Part shown: one piece after another, positions 26,383 to 35,625 of the stretch
How positions within the stretch are numbered: position 1 is the first letter of the stretch
Layout of the letters: the number at the start of each line of letters is the position of its first letter
NCBI RefSeq assembly: GCF_008086595.1
Contig: NZ_RXYA01000006.1
Location: 124,001-188,000 of the forward strand
Direction: 5' to 3'
Length of the DNA: 64,000 bases
From: Acetobacterium paludosum
GTDB lineage: Bacteria > Bacillota > Clostridia > Eubacteriales > Eubacteriaceae
Translations under genes and position numbers: made by a program
The notes under the pieces: model-generated
The model's database searches: none
What the model saw: the letters and a program-made list of their open reading frames with translations, nothing else
What the model was told of the DNA's origin: nothing

Positions 26383-26403
26383 AAGAAAAAACAGGAGAAT
26401 AAG

Positions 26404-27075
26404 ATGTTAAGTATTTTGATTTGCGAGGATGACAATCACATTCGGCGTCTGTTTCGGGATACCCTGGAAAAAGAAGGCTATTCAATTTTTGAAGCAGCCG
26501 ACGGCATGATGGCTTTGGAGGTGCTCAAAAAACATCACATTGACTTGCTGATCACTGATGTGATGATGCCTCATTTGGATGGTCATGCCCTGACTCAGGC
26601 ACTAAGGGATGGGGGATTTGAACTCCCCATCCTCATGATTACGGCAAGAGAAAGTATTGATGATAAAAAAAACGGCTTTAAAGCCGGAACCGATGATTAT
26701 ATGGTAAAACCCGTCGACATGGATGAAATGCTGCTGCGGGTTTTTGCCCTGTTGCGTCGTTCCAAAATTGTCAATGAACAGCGGTTGGCGGTGGGAAAAA
26801 CCGTTATGGATTATGGAGCGCTGACATTAAATATTGGTGATGAAACCATTACACTGCCTAAAAAAGAGTTTCTATTGCTGTTCAAACTGCTGTCCTCGCC
26901 CAATCGGATTTTTACCCGAGCCCAAATAATGGACGAAATCTGGGGGTATGAAAGTGAAAGTGATCATCGTACGGTGGATGTTCATATCAATAGATTACGC
27001 GAAAAAACAGAATCAAATACAGATTTTAAAATTGTTACGGTAAAAGGATTGGGATACAAAGCCACAATAAAATAA
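26404..27075 (+). CDS. OmpR-family response regulator
   Basis: A 223-residue DNA-binding response regulator. The receiver domain (1-115) has the acidic pair Asp9/Asp10, phosphoacceptor Asp52 in LLITDVMMPHLDG, and Lys in MVKPVD. The winged-helix effector domain (~130-223) ends in DHRTVDVHINRLREKTE and TVKGLGYK. It lies 21 bases after the efflux permease and 18 before the histidine kinase. It most likely controls the efflux genes in its own operon, as in bacitracin/antimicrobial-peptide-type modules. Confidence 0.93.
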   Translation: MLSILICEDDNHIRRLFRDTLEKEGYSIFEAADGMMALEVLKKHHIDLLITDVMMPHLDGHALTQALRDGGFELPILMITARESIDDKKNGFKAGTDDYMVKPVDMDEMLLRVFALLRRSKIVNEQRLAVGKTVMDYGALTLNIGDETITLPKKEFLLLFKLLSSPNRIFTRAQIMDEIWGYESESDHRTVDVHINRLREKTESNTDFKIVTVKGLGYKATIK

Positions 27076-27093
27076 TGTCAAAAGAGGAGCTTC

Positions 27094-28407
27094 ATGCGAA
27101 AAAGATTTTTTAATTCAATCTATTTTAAATTCATACTGATTTTTTTAAGCATTCTTTTTTTCTCGGCAACGGTTACCTTCAGCGTTGTTAATTATACACA
27201 ATTTGGGAATTTTTTTGATGAGGCCAGGTCAGAACTGGTAAACCAGACCGAGGCCGTTCAAACCTTGAGCCAGAAAGGTTTATCAAATGAGGAGATTGTC
27301 ACTTTGTTTAATAAAGGCGTTATGGTTTCCTGGACAGTATTAACCCTTAATGAAACCGGATTTGATTTGTCCGAAGAAGACCGACAAACAATTGAAAATG
27401 GCGGCATTATTTTAACCAATCAACATGATAAAAATCACCTTCCCGGGGCGATTGGAAAAATTCAAAACGGATATGCTGTTACTTCGGTTAATATGGAAAC
27501 TCAGCAAATATCCGGTTTTTTTGATCGTCAGAAAGCGACACTGTTTTTAACACTATTGCTTGGTACTGTTCTGACGCTTATTATGGTTGCTATGATTGTG
27601 AAACCCATTAAAGCTGTTTCGGAAGCGACAAAAAAAGTGGCTGAAGGTGACTTTGATCTGAGACTGAAGGTGAAAGGAAATGACGAATTAGCTGTTTTAG
27701 CCAGAAATTTTAATATCATGACGGAAGCGCTTTCCAAGAATGACTACATTCATCGCGATTTTGTCAGCAATGTTTCCCATGAATTCAAAACGCCCATTGC
27801 TTCCATTAAAGGATTTGGAAATTTATTAAAAGATCCCCATATTTCGGAGAAACAACGACAGGAATACGTGGATATTATTGTGGATGAAAGCGACCGACTG
27901 TGGAAACTTTCCGCTAATGTCTTAAAGCTTTCCGAACTTGAAAATGGGATTCTTGGACTCAAAAAAGAGCTGTTTTCTTTGGATGAAGAAATTCGTAGAG
28001 TCGTTCTGCTGCTTCAGGAAAAGTGGGAAACGAAAAATATTAATCTGGATATTCAGATGGATGAAATAGTTTATCGGGGTGATGAGGAGATGATGGCTCA
28101 GGTTATCATCAATATTTTTACAAATGCCATCAACCATAGCCCGGCGGATGGAACGATTAATATTGAGCTTCATGGCAATACTGAAGAAATTGTCATTAAA
28201 ATAAAGAATTCCGGAGCGGGTATTTCCAGAGAAGAACAGGAAAAAATATTTGATCGTTTTTACAAGGTGGATCAATCTCGAAGTACACCGGGAACAGGAC
28301 TTGGTCTGACGATATCACAACGAATTGTTAATCTTCACGGTGGTAGTATTACCGTGGAAAGCGTGGTTGAGGAAGGCAGTACCTTTATTATCAAGCTGCC
28401 TAGATAA
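27094..28407 (+). CDS. Sensor histidine kinase
   Basis: A 437-residue membrane kinase, partner of the upstream response regulator. It has two helices (~13-33 and ~148-170) bounding a ~115-residue extracytoplasmic sensor, then a HAMP domain (VKPIKAVSEATKKVAEGD...), a HisKA domain with His229 in NVSHEFKTPIASIKG, and an HATPase_c domain with N box IINIFTNAINHSP, FDRFYKVD and GTGLGLTISQRIV. The signal is unknown. The genetic linkage to a MacAB-like exporter suggests an envelope-stress or antimicrobial signal. A strong terminator follows. Confidence 0.93.
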   Translation: MRKRFFNSIYFKFILIFLSILFFSATVTFSVVNYTQFGNFFDEARSELVNQTEAVQTLSQKGLSNEEIVTLFNKGVMVSWTVLTLNETGFDLSEEDRQTIENGGIILTNQHDKNHLPGAIGKIQNGYAVTSVNMETQQISGFFDRQKATLFLTLLLGTVLTLIMVAMIVKPIKAVSEATKKVAEGDFDLRLKVKGNDELAVLARNFNIMTEALSKNDYIHRDFVSNVSHEFKTPIASIKGFGNLLKDPHISEKQRQEYVDIIVDESDRLWKLSANVLKLSELENGILGLKKELFSLDEEIRRVVLLLQEKWETKNINLDIQMDEIVYRGDEEMMAQVIINIFTNAINHSPADGTINIELHGNTEEIVIKIKNSGAGISREEQEKIFDRFYKVDQSRSTPGTGLGLTISQRIVNLHGGSITVESVVEEGSTFIIKLPR

Positions 28408-28431
28408 CTGAATCCATCTGACAGTTAAAAG

Positions 28432-28467
28432 AAAAAGTCCAGGAATGCTTGCATTCCTGGACTTTTT
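28432..28467 (+). terminator. Terminator of the efflux/two-component operon
   Basis: A 16-bp perfect stem (28432-28447 with 28452-28467, CTTG loop) ends in T6. It can also act on the minus strand for the small gene at 28491. Confidence 0.9.
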
Positions 28468-28490
28468 TGGAATAATTATTTTTGTGTCGG

Positions 28491-28727
28491 TTATAGATCT
28501 TCCGGTCTCTTTTTTATGAGTTGGGTTCGTGGCAGTTTGCTCTTTTGGGTATCATCCAAATAGCGCCATAACATGAAAATACCAATTGGCCAAATTAGAA
28601 GACTCCAAACAGCAAGCCATACTTTGGTATAATAAAATGGAATTCTCGATGATTCAGATTCTGTATTAACCTGATCAATCGGCTTTAAGGATTCATCATC
28701 AATTCTTTTTTCTTCTTCTGATAGCAT
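28491..28727 (-). CDS. Small hypothetical membrane protein
   Basis: A 78-residue protein with an acidic, polar N-terminal half and one long hydrophobic stretch (WLAVWSLLIWPIGIFMLWRY, ~40-60) that may form a tight hairpin, then a basic tail. A GGGGGAAG-type ribosome site is placed correctly before the ATG. No family is recognised. It stands alone. Confidence 0.5.
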   Translation of the reverse strand: MLSEEEKRIDDESLKPIDQVNTESESSRIPFYYTKVWLAVWSLLIWPIGIFMLWRYLDDTQKSKLPRTQLIKKRPEDL

Positions 28728-28866
28728 TTTTTCTTCCCCCCCTTGTTTTTAGTTTGTCATTTAAGTGATACCCGGTATTAGGAAGAATAATCAAATTATA
28801 ATAAAATTAAGGAACAGAGCGCTTTTTTTGAGACAGGAGCGAAGTAAATTGATAAACTATAAAAAT

Positions 28867-28920
28867 AAAGGCCAACGTTTATCTGAGTGTATACTGCACA
28901 CATTGATAAGGTTGGCCTTT
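28867..28920. terminator. Terminator after the heterodimeric ABC exporter operon
   Basis: AAAGGCCAAC (28867-28876) pairs with GTTGGCCTTT (28911-28920), with an inner TTATC/GATAA extension. It sits just downstream of the exporter genes on the minus strand. Confidence 0.8.
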
Positions 28921-28948
28921 AATATATAAGTTAACAAGCTAAATTATA

Positions 28949-30820
28949 TTAATCTTCTTCATCTGCTCCGGCATTCTCAAATTGAGAATTATAAAGATCG
29001 GCGTAGAAACCGCCTTTACTCAGAAGAATATCATGGGTTCCTTGTTCGACGATATCGCCATCTTTCATGACCAGGATCAAATCAGCATTTTTAATGGTAG
29101 ACAATCGATGGGCAATGATAAAACTGGTTCGGCCTTCCATCAGGTTGTCCATGGCTTTTTGGATCAGTACCTCAGTACGGGTATCAACTGAACTGGTGGC
29201 TTCATCCAGAATTAAGACTTTTGGATCGGCTAGAATGGCACGGGCAATAGTCAGGAGTTGTTTCTGTCCCTGGGAAACATTGCTGGCTTCTTCATTTAAA
29301 AACATGTCGTAGCCATCCGGCAGCGTATGGACAAAATAATCAACTTGAGCGGCGACAGCGGCGGCTTCAACTTCGGAATCGGTGGCATCTAAACGTCCAT
29401 ACCGGATGTTTTCACGGATGCTGGCATTGTAGAGCCAGGTATCCTGGAGGACCATGCCAAAAAGATCACGGAGATCACTTCGGCTGAAATTCTGAATATT
29501 ATGTCCATCTACTAAAATTGCTCCGGTATTCACATCGTAAAAACGCATGAGGAGCTTGACCATGGTGGTCTTGCCGGCGCCGGTAGGTCCGACAATGGCG
29601 ATTTTTTGGCCCTCGGTGATATGAGCAGAGAAGTCGTTAATAACGATTTTTTCCGGATCATACCCAAAATGCACATGATCAAAGTCAACATTGCCATGGA
29701 TTTTTTCAAGATCAAAATCGGTCTTGTTTTCTTCAACTTCTTCTGGTTCGTCAAGGAAGGTAAAAACCCGTTCCGCGGCGGCAGTGGTTTGCTGTAAAAT
29801 GTTTGATATGTTGGCAATTTGCATGATAGGTTGGTTAAATTGTCTGACATATTGGATAAACGCTTGTATATCACCGACAGTCAGTCTTCCGTTTGCGGCT
29901 AAATAACCACCAAGAATACAGACAGCGACATAGCCTAAATTTCCGATGAAGTTCATCATGGGCATCATCAGCCCCGATAAAAATTGAGATTTCCAGGCCG
30001 AACTGAAAAGCGTGTCATTATAATGATCAAAGGTTTCAAAAGAGGATTCTTCGCCATTAAAGGCTTTTACCACATTGTGTCCGCTGTACATTTCCTCAAC
30101 ATGGCCGTTGATATGGCCCAGATAAGTTTGCTGCTCGCTAAAATATTTCTGGGATTTTTTTACAACGAGAATGACTAAAACAAAGGAAAGCGGCACAATG
30201 CAGATGGCAACCAGGGTCATCTGCCAACTGATCGAAAACATCATGACAAGGATTCCGATGATCGTTGCAATTGAAGTGATGATTTGGGTAACACTTTGAT
30301 TTAGGGTCTGGTTTACTGTTTCAATGTCATTGGTAAGGAATGAAAGTACCTCGCCATAACTGGTTTTATCAAAATATTTGAAAGGCAGTCGATTAATTTT
30401 TGAAAAAATATTTTGTCTCAGGTTATAGGTTACCTTCATGGAAATTCCGGTCATAATGAATCCCTGAATGCAGGAAAAAATGACGGAAATGCCATAGAGT
30501 CCAAGCAGGATAAGGATGATCTGCCCAATATAGTTAAAATCAATCCCTTTGCCATTATCGGCAATGATGTTCATAATGCCTTCAAAAATTGCAGTGGTTG
30601 CATTTCCCAGAATTTTTGGGCCCACAATATTAAAGATGGTGGATGCGACGGCAAAGATAAAGACAAAAATCAATCCTATCTTGTAGGCCGCTAAATAATG
30701 CATGAGTTTTTTAAGACTTCCTTTGAAATCTTTCGGTTTTTCTCCCGGCATCATGTTTCCCGCCGGGCCATGACCCATGCCACCACGTTTTGGTTTTGGC
30801 TGTTGTTGTTCGTTTTTCAT
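28949..30820 (-). CDS. ABC exporter half-transporter, catalytically competent subunit
   Basis: A 623-residue fused membrane-ATPase subunit of a type IV exporter. A Gly/Met/Pro-rich N-terminal tail precedes six helices (~40-330) and the nucleotide-binding domain (~370-610). The NBD has Walker A VGPTGAGKTT, Walker B ILDEATSSVD with catalytic Glu, and switch His in IIAHRLSTI. The signature is VSQGQ rather than LSGGQ. Together with the partner's Asp in Walker B this marks a heterodimeric exporter with one degenerate ATP site (BmrCD or TM287/288 type). Its start overlaps the partner's stop (ATGA). Substrates are probably drugs or lipophilic compounds. Confidence 0.92.
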   Translation of the reverse strand: MKNEQQQPKPKRGGMGHGPAGNMMPGEKPKDFKGSLKKLMHYLAAYKIGLIFVFIFAVASTIFNIVGPKILGNATTAIFEGIMNIIADNGKGIDFNYIGQIILILLGLYGISVIFSCIQGFIMTGISMKVTYNLRQNIFSKINRLPFKYFDKTSYGEVLSFLTNDIETVNQTLNQSVTQIITSIATIIGILVMMFSISWQMTLVAICIVPLSFVLVILVVKKSQKYFSEQQTYLGHINGHVEEMYSGHNVVKAFNGEESSFETFDHYNDTLFSSAWKSQFLSGLMMPMMNFIGNLGYVAVCILGGYLAANGRLTVGDIQAFIQYVRQFNQPIMQIANISNILQQTTAAAERVFTFLDEPEEVEENKTDFDLEKIHGNVDFDHVHFGYDPEKIVINDFSAHITEGQKIAIVGPTGAGKTTMVKLLMRFYDVNTGAILVDGHNIQNFSRSDLRDLFGMVLQDTWLYNASIRENIRYGRLDATDSEVEAAAVAAQVDYFVHTLPDGYDMFLNEEASNVSQGQKQLLTIARAILADPKVLILDEATSSVDTRTEVLIQKAMDNLMEGRTSFIIAHRLSTIKNADLILVMKDGDIVEQGTHDILLSKGGFYADLYNSQFENAGADEED

Positions 30821-33051
30821 ATTGTCAGTTCCTCCTCGGTAAGTTGTGAGGATGCAATTTCCCGGTAAGTCTCACAGCTGTTCAATAATTCCGTGTGAGT
30901 CCCTTTTCCGACCACGCGGCCGTGTTCCAGAACAATGATTTGCTCGGCCTGCATAATGGTATTGATCCGTTGAGCGACGATCAGCACGGTACTGTTGCCG
31001 GTGTATTCTTTGAGTGCCCGTCTTAAAGTGACGTCGGTTTTGTAATCCAGGGCTGAAAAACTGTCATCAAAAATATAGATATCCGGTTTTCGAACCAGCG
31101 CTCTGGCAATGGAAAGTCGCTGCTTTTGTCCGCCGGAGACGTTGCCTCCGCCTTGAGCAATCTCTCGTTCAACGCCTTCTTCACTGGATTCAATAAAGCT
31201 GGTGGCCTGGGCAACCCGGGCGGCAATGGCTAAATCCTCCTCAGTGGCTTTATTATCGCCATAAAGAAGATTCGAAGCGACGGTTCCTGAAAACAAGGTG
31301 CCTTTTTGGGGGATATATCCGATTTTTTCACGAAGATCGTGTTGTGTGACTTCCCGAACATCGATGTTATCAATGCGAATGGCACCGGAAGTAACATCAA
31401 AGAATCGCGGAATCAGATTAACCAGCGTAGACTTCCCAGAACCGGTTGAACCAATAAAAGCGGTTGTTTCACCAGGGTTGGCAATAAAGCTGATATCGTG
31501 GAGAACATCTTCGTCCGCCCCTTCATAGCGAAAAGAAACGTGGTCGAAAGCGAGCGTGGTTCGGTCATTTGTTGGCAGTTTCTTGGGTGTAGCGGGATCG
31601 ATAATGCTTGGTTCTATGGCAAGTACTTCCTGGATACGATCTCCGGAAACGGCGGCCCGGGGGATCATAATAAACATCATCGACATCATCAGGAAGGACA
31701 TAATAATCTGCATAGCATATTGCATGAAAGCCATCATATCACCGACTTGCATGGTTGATTGGGCAATTTGGTGAGCACCAACCCAGACAACCATAACACT
31801 GACAATATTCATGATAAACATCATCGTTGGCATCATAAATACCATAATACGATTAACAAAAAGGTTGTTTCGGGTGCTGTCTTTATTGACTGCATCAAAG
31901 CGATTTTCCTCGAACTTCTGATTGCCAAAAGCGCGAACCACCATGAGGCCGGTCAGGTTTTCTCTGGTGACCAGATTCAGTTTATCAACCAAATTTTGAA
32001 TTATTTTAAAGCGGGGCATCGCAATGGTAAAGACAATTCCGATGATGAGGACAATGGTAAGGACAGCCACAAGGATGATCCAACCCATGGAGGTCGTCCG
32101 TCTCAAGGCCATGATGATACCGCCGACGGCAAGAATGGGTGAATAGCAGAGAATCCGGATGCCCATAATCAGGATTGTTTGGATCTGGGTGATATCATTT
32201 GTGCTTCTTGTGATTAAAGAAGCGGTAGAAAATTTATCAAACTCGGCATTAGAAAAACATTGTACCTTTCTAAAGATATCTCGTCGCAGGGTTTGAGCAA
32301 CCCCGGCAGCGATTCTTGCTGAAAAAAAGCCAACCGCAATAGCAGCTGAAATACTGAGTAAAGAGAGCAGCAGCATCAGGCCGCCAATTTTTAAAATATA
32401 CAGGTTTTGGACCGAGCCTAAATCAATACCAAGCTGGGTGTAAAATTGATTTGTAAATTGTATCGCAGTTTGAAGCTGGATGGATTCAGGGGTTTGGGAA
32501 GCCTGCGCCCGTGCATCATCAAAGGTTGATGAAGGTAAGCGGGTAAGCATCGGCAAGGCTTTATAAACTTGCGAGAAATCCACATTAGACATGCTTTCAG
32601 TTGCGGTCGAATCAGCAGTATTGGTGCTTAGCGAACGCATGTAATAAATGAAGGTCCAGGTTGACTGACCAAAAATGGGGTCAAGAACTTCATATGTTTG
32701 AGAATCCGACTGATTCAATACGTAAATACTTTCTGTTTGCAGAAGCGGATATTTTTTAAGGGTGGAATCATAATTGGATTTTGATGTATCGTTCGGAGTC
32801 ATGAGGGTGTAGTTCTTGTCAACCTCTGATTTATTAGCTGCGGTCATGAAAGTCGTCATGAGAGCATAACCATCTTGGCTGATGGCTTCAGGAGTTGCAT
32901 GCTCAATACCGTTTTGCTGAATCCCAACGTTGACAATATCAGACATGAAATTGGGAAGATTAAGTTCTGATATGGCTTGGACGAAAAGCAGCGCCAAAGC
33001 GATGAGCAGCATAACAAGATAAGGCTTTAAATAGCGTGCGAGTTTTATCAT
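30817..33051 (-). CDS. ABC exporter half-transporter with degenerate Walker B and large outer loop
   Basis: A 744-residue partner subunit. Between helix 1 (~12-30) and helix 2 (~222-245) lies an extra ~190-residue loop predicted outside, which makes it much longer than the usual ~600. The NBD (~500-735) has Walker A IGSTGSGKST, signature NVSGGQKQR, and Walker B IFDDSFSALD with Asp in place of the catalytic Glu. The switch His position reads IVAQRINTI, so Gln replaces His. These changes make its own site non-hydrolytic and fit heterodimeric exporters. It overlaps the marR-like gene by four bases and the second subunit by four. Confidence 0.92.
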   Translation of the reverse strand: MIKLARYLKPYLVMLLIALALLFVQAISELNLPNFMSDIVNVGIQQNGIEHATPEAISQDGYALMTTFMTAANKSEVDKNYTLMTPNDTSKSNYDSTLKKYPLLQTESIYVLNQSDSQTYEVLDPIFGQSTWTFIYYMRSLSTNTADSTATESMSNVDFSQVYKALPMLTRLPSSTFDDARAQASQTPESIQLQTAIQFTNQFYTQLGIDLGSVQNLYILKIGGLMLLLSLLSISAAIAVGFFSARIAAGVAQTLRRDIFRKVQCFSNAEFDKFSTASLITRSTNDITQIQTILIMGIRILCYSPILAVGGIIMALRRTTSMGWIILVAVLTIVLIIGIVFTIAMPRFKIIQNLVDKLNLVTRENLTGLMVVRAFGNQKFEENRFDAVNKDSTRNNLFVNRIMVFMMPTMMFIMNIVSVMVVWVGAHQIAQSTMQVGDMMAFMQYAMQIIMSFLMMSMMFIMIPRAAVSGDRIQEVLAIEPSIIDPATPKKLPTNDRTTLAFDHVSFRYEGADEDVLHDISFIANPGETTAFIGSTGSGKSTLVNLIPRFFDVTSGAIRIDNIDVREVTQHDLREKIGYIPQKGTLFSGTVASNLLYGDNKATEEDLAIAARVAQATSFIESSEEGVEREIAQGGGNVSGGQKQRLSIARALVRKPDIYIFDDSFSALDYKTDVTLRRALKEYTGNSTVLIVAQRINTIMQAEQIIVLEHGRVVGKGTHTELLNSCETYREIASSQLTEEELTI

Positions 33052-33575
33052 GGTGTTTTCCTTTCGGTATTTTCATTTTGTTTTTCATTATTTTGTTTTC
33101 CTTCAAGGGTATCTAATGCCGCCGATAACTTGTCCAATAATGAGATAAGCGACGTTGTCTCTTGCGTACCCAGAATGGCGGCGGCATCTTCATAAATTTG
33201 AAAGCAGGATTGAGAATATTCTTTTTCCAGCGCTTCGCCTTTTTCGGTAAGATTGACATAAACTAAGCGACGATCCATATCGGTGGTGATTCGCTTGACA
33301 TAACCCTGTTTGACTAGGTTGGTTATGACTTGGGAAACGCCGGGCATGGAAATTTCTGAACAGCGGCTGAGTTCGGAAATTTTGAGCCCCGGGGGAATGG
33401 GAAGACCGTTGGCTTCATGCTCGGTTTTTAAAGCTGCATAACGGTTCAGGATGGTGACGAGCATAAAAAACTCATGGGGTTTGAGACCGTCAAAGCGCTT
33501 ATGGTTAAGTCTATTCATGCTGGATTTCTTTACTCGATGAAAAGATTTAAAAAGTTGTTGTCCGTAATTGATCAA
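33048..33575 (-). CDS. MarR-family transcriptional regulator of the ABC exporter operon
   Basis: A 175-residue winged-helix repressor. The pattern includes LKPHEFFMLVTI, ISELSRCSEISMPGVSQVITNLVKQGYVKRI and DRRLVYVNLTEKG, the MarR recognition helix and wing. The start is TTG 33575, six bases after AAGGAG on the minus strand. The longer frame from 33611 would put the ribosome site inside the gene. It is first in the operon and overlaps the 744-residue exporter gene by four bases, so it probably autoregulates and is released by an exporter substrate. The operator was not identified. Confidence 0.9.
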   Translation of the reverse strand: MINYGQQLFKSFHRVKKSSMNRLNHKRFDGLKPHEFFMLVTILNRYAALKTEHEANGLPIPPGLKISELSRCSEISMPGVSQVITNLVKQGYVKRITTDMDRRLVYVNLTEKGEALEKEYSQSCFQIYEDAAAILGTQETTSLISLLDKLSAALDTLEGKQNNEKQNENTERKTP

Positions 33576-33705
33576 AAAAATCTCCTTTCTGAAATAAATA
33601 GTTAAAATCATTAATAGTTAATCTACTTAAGCATAAAATATTATAGCTTAAATAAGGGGAAATGCAATAAAAATATAAGATGAAACGGTTTTCTAAAAAA
33701 AAATA

Positions 33706-33714
33706 TGCTATAAT
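33706..33714 (+). promoter_or_regulatory. Extended -10 promoter of azlCD
   Basis: TG-C-TATAAT (TATAAT 33709-33714) lies 48 bases before the azlC start. The -35 region is poor. Confidence 0.45.
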
Positions 33715-33761
33715 AACCAAATGAATTAAGGGAAATTAAGAAAAGGAGCAGAGTCACGGGA

Positions 33762-34475
33762 ATGACAACGAAAAAGGAAATACTAAAATACGCATTTATC
33801 CAAACACTGCCGGTTCTGTTTGGCTATGTTTTCATGGGAATTGCATTCGGGATTCTTCTGGAAGAAGCGGGATATAATTTTGTTTGGGCGCTTTTTATCA
33901 GCTTGACAGTGTACTCTGGTTCCATGCAATTTGTGTTAATCGGATTATTGGGCGGGGGCATGGGAATCATCTCAATGATTATTTTAACCTTATCGGTTCA
34001 ATGCCGTCATATTTTTTATGGCTTATCTTTTATCGAAAAGTTTAAAGCGATGGGTAAACGGGGATGGTATATGGTGTTTTCATTAACCGATGAAACGTAT
34101 TCCCTACTTTGCGGAATGAAGATTCCTGAAGAATTGAATAAGAAAAAAGTGTTTTTCGCAGTGGCAGTTTTGGACCAAAGCTATTGGGTTTTAGGCTGTA
34201 CCATTGGCGGCATCCTCGGAAGTTTTATTGGATTTGACACAACCGGAATTGATTTTGCTATGACAGCTCTGTTTGTTGTTATTTTTATCGAGCAGTGGTA
34301 CAGTTTTCCATCCCATATTCCGGCCATTATCGGAATTTGCTGTGGAACGGCAGCACTGATTATTTTTGGCGCCAATGCTTTTATTTTGCCGGCTCTGATT
34401 GCTTCGGTATGCCTGCTGTTATTATTGAAAAATACTATTGTCAAACAGGATGATTGTCAGGAGGCCTGTGAATGA
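33762..34475 (+). CDS. azlC: AzlC-family branched-chain amino acid exporter, large subunit
   Basis: A 237-residue, seven- to eight-helix membrane protein of the AzlC/LIV-E family, which exports branched-chain amino acids or analogues together with AzlD. Diagnostic sequence includes ALFISLTVYSGSMQFV, LSVQCRHIFYGLSF and FSLTDETYSL. Its stop overlaps the azlD start (ATGA, 34472-34475), which is the usual coupling. AAGGAG lies 12 bases before the ATG, a longer gap than normal. No Lrp-type regulator is adjacent. Confidence 0.92.
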   Translation: MTTKKEILKYAFIQTLPVLFGYVFMGIAFGILLEEAGYNFVWALFISLTVYSGSMQFVLIGLLGGGMGIISMIILTLSVQCRHIFYGLSFIEKFKAMGKRGWYMVFSLTDETYSLLCGMKIPEELNKKKVFFAVAVLDQSYWVLGCTIGGILGSFIGFDTTGIDFAMTALFVVIFIEQWYSFPSHIPAIIGICCGTAALIIFGANAFILPALIASVCLLLLLKNTIVKQDDCQEACE

Positions 34476-34804
34476 GTTCAAGTTTATTTACCCCATTTCT
34501 CATTACCTTACTGGTGGCGGGTCTTACCTTTTTAACTCGCTTCTTACCGTTTGCCCTTTTCGGGGGAGGAAAGAAAGTTCCTGCGATCATACAGGCTTTG
34601 GGAGAACTTTTGCCGCCGGCAGTCATGGCGATCTTAGTCGTGTACTGTCTGAGAAACGTCAGTATCATGACGGCCCCCCATGGTTTGCCCGAGTTTATCG
34701 CAATCGGAATTGTCGCAATCCTTCATATCTGGAAGCGTAACAACCTTCTGAGTATCGGCGGCGGAACGGTTATCTATATGGTATTGGTTCAGATGATATT
34801 TTAA
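34472..34804 (+). CDS. azlD: AzlD-family branched-chain amino acid exporter, small subunit
   Basis: A 110-residue protein with four hydrophobic segments, the partner of AzlC. The N-terminal TRFLPFALF and the central LGELLPPAVMAILVVYCLR are family hallmarks. It is translationally coupled to azlC and followed at once by a terminator. Confidence 0.92.
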   Translation: MSSSLFTPFLITLLVAGLTFLTRFLPFALFGGGKKVPAIIQALGELLPPAVMAILVVYCLRNVSIMTAPHGLPEFIAIGIVAILHIWKRNNLLSIGGGTVIYMVLVQMIF

Positions 34805-34850
34805 AAAGTGCCGGCAGGAAAATAATATTTCATGCCGGCACTTTTGTTTT
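34804..34850. terminator. Terminator between azlD and trmB
   Basis: AAAAGTGCCGGCA (34804-34816) pairs with TGCCGGCACTTTT (34833-34845), followed by GTTTTTT. It serves azlCD and possibly trmB on the other strand. Confidence 0.88.
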
Positions 34851-34899
34851 TTGAAGTTGAAACTTTTTAACAATTAATAATTAGCCAGAATATGGCAGC

Positions 34900-35553
34900 T
34901 TATAGCTCGGCGATTAAAAACTTGATTTTGATGCCCTGAGAGGCATACATCTTTTCGTGCTCGGTTTCGATATTTCCAGGATAATCCGAAGCGTGGAGAT
35001 CCCAGATCAGAGTTTTGATCTTAAAATCAGAGGCTTCGAAATATCTGATGGAGTCCTGAAACAGCCCATCATTATCGGTTTTAAAATAAATTTCGCCATT
35101 CGAGGCTAACAATTCCGCATATTTTTTAAGTTGTTTGGAATGGGTGAGACGTTTTTTATGATTGCGCCTTTTGGGACAGGGATTGCAAAAATTAATATAA
35201 ATCCGTTCAACATCGTCTTCCGGGGAGAGAATGTTATCAATACGTTCGACATCCCAGGACATCAGCTGAATATTGTCAAGGGGCTGTTCAAACCGGTTAT
35301 AGACGGATTCGATATTACGTTTAGCGACTCCTAAAACTGCGTCAATTAAATCAATGGCAAGGTAATTGATCTGCGGATTTTGACTTCCTAAGTCTGCCAC
35401 AAAGGTCCCCTTACCGCAGCCCAATTCGATATGGAGGGGTTGCTTTTTTTTGAAAATATTTTGCCATTGGCCCCGATGCTCTGGTGGATTGGCCTGGAAA
35501 AATCCGGAGGCTTCCAATTCTGGACGTGCCCATGGTTTAGGTCGTATATGCAT
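34900..35553 (-). CDS. trmB: tRNA (guanine-N7-)-methyltransferase
   Basis: A 217-residue SAM-dependent enzyme that methylates G46 of tRNA to m7G. It begins HIRPKPWARPELEAS and has ELGCGKGTFVADL as the SAM-binding loop, NYLAIDLI for the ribose-binding acidic strand, INFCNPCPKRRNHKKRLTH (the usual catalytic NFPDPWPK region with F/D and W changed to C/N), and YFKTDNDGLF. The altered NFCNPCPK motif is worth noting but occurs in a family of normal length. AAAGGAG precedes the ATG. Confidence 0.92.
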   Translation of the reverse strand: MHIRPKPWARPELEASGFFQANPPEHRGQWQNIFKKKQPLHIELGCGKGTFVADLGSQNPQINYLAIDLIDAVLGVAKRNIESVYNRFEQPLDNIQLMSWDVERIDNILSPEDDVERIYINFCNPCPKRRNHKKRLTHSKQLKKYAELLASNGEIYFKTDNDGLFQDSIRYFEASDFKIKTLIWDLHASDYPGNIETEHEKMYASQGIKIKFLIAEL

Positions 35554-35581
35554 GGTGATGCTCCTTTATTATTGATTGTTA

Positions 35582-35618
35582 GGCAATTGCGAAAGCGTCA
35601 TAAGCTTTCGCAATTGCC
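35582..35618 (-). terminator. Hairpin downstream of the ABC-F remnant
   Basis: A perfect 15-bp stem (35582-35596 with 35604-35618) lies between the ABC-F remnant and trmB. No long T run follows, so termination is plausible but not certain. Confidence 0.6.
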
Positions 35619-35625
35619 GGTTTGA

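Noticed and set aside
29067-29312. Plus-strand frames inside the ABC exporter genes
   Set aside because: Antisense to Walker and signature motifs; no independent support.
33576-33611. Longer start for the MarR-family gene
   Set aside because: AAGGAG followed by TTG at 33575 places the ribosome site inside this extension.
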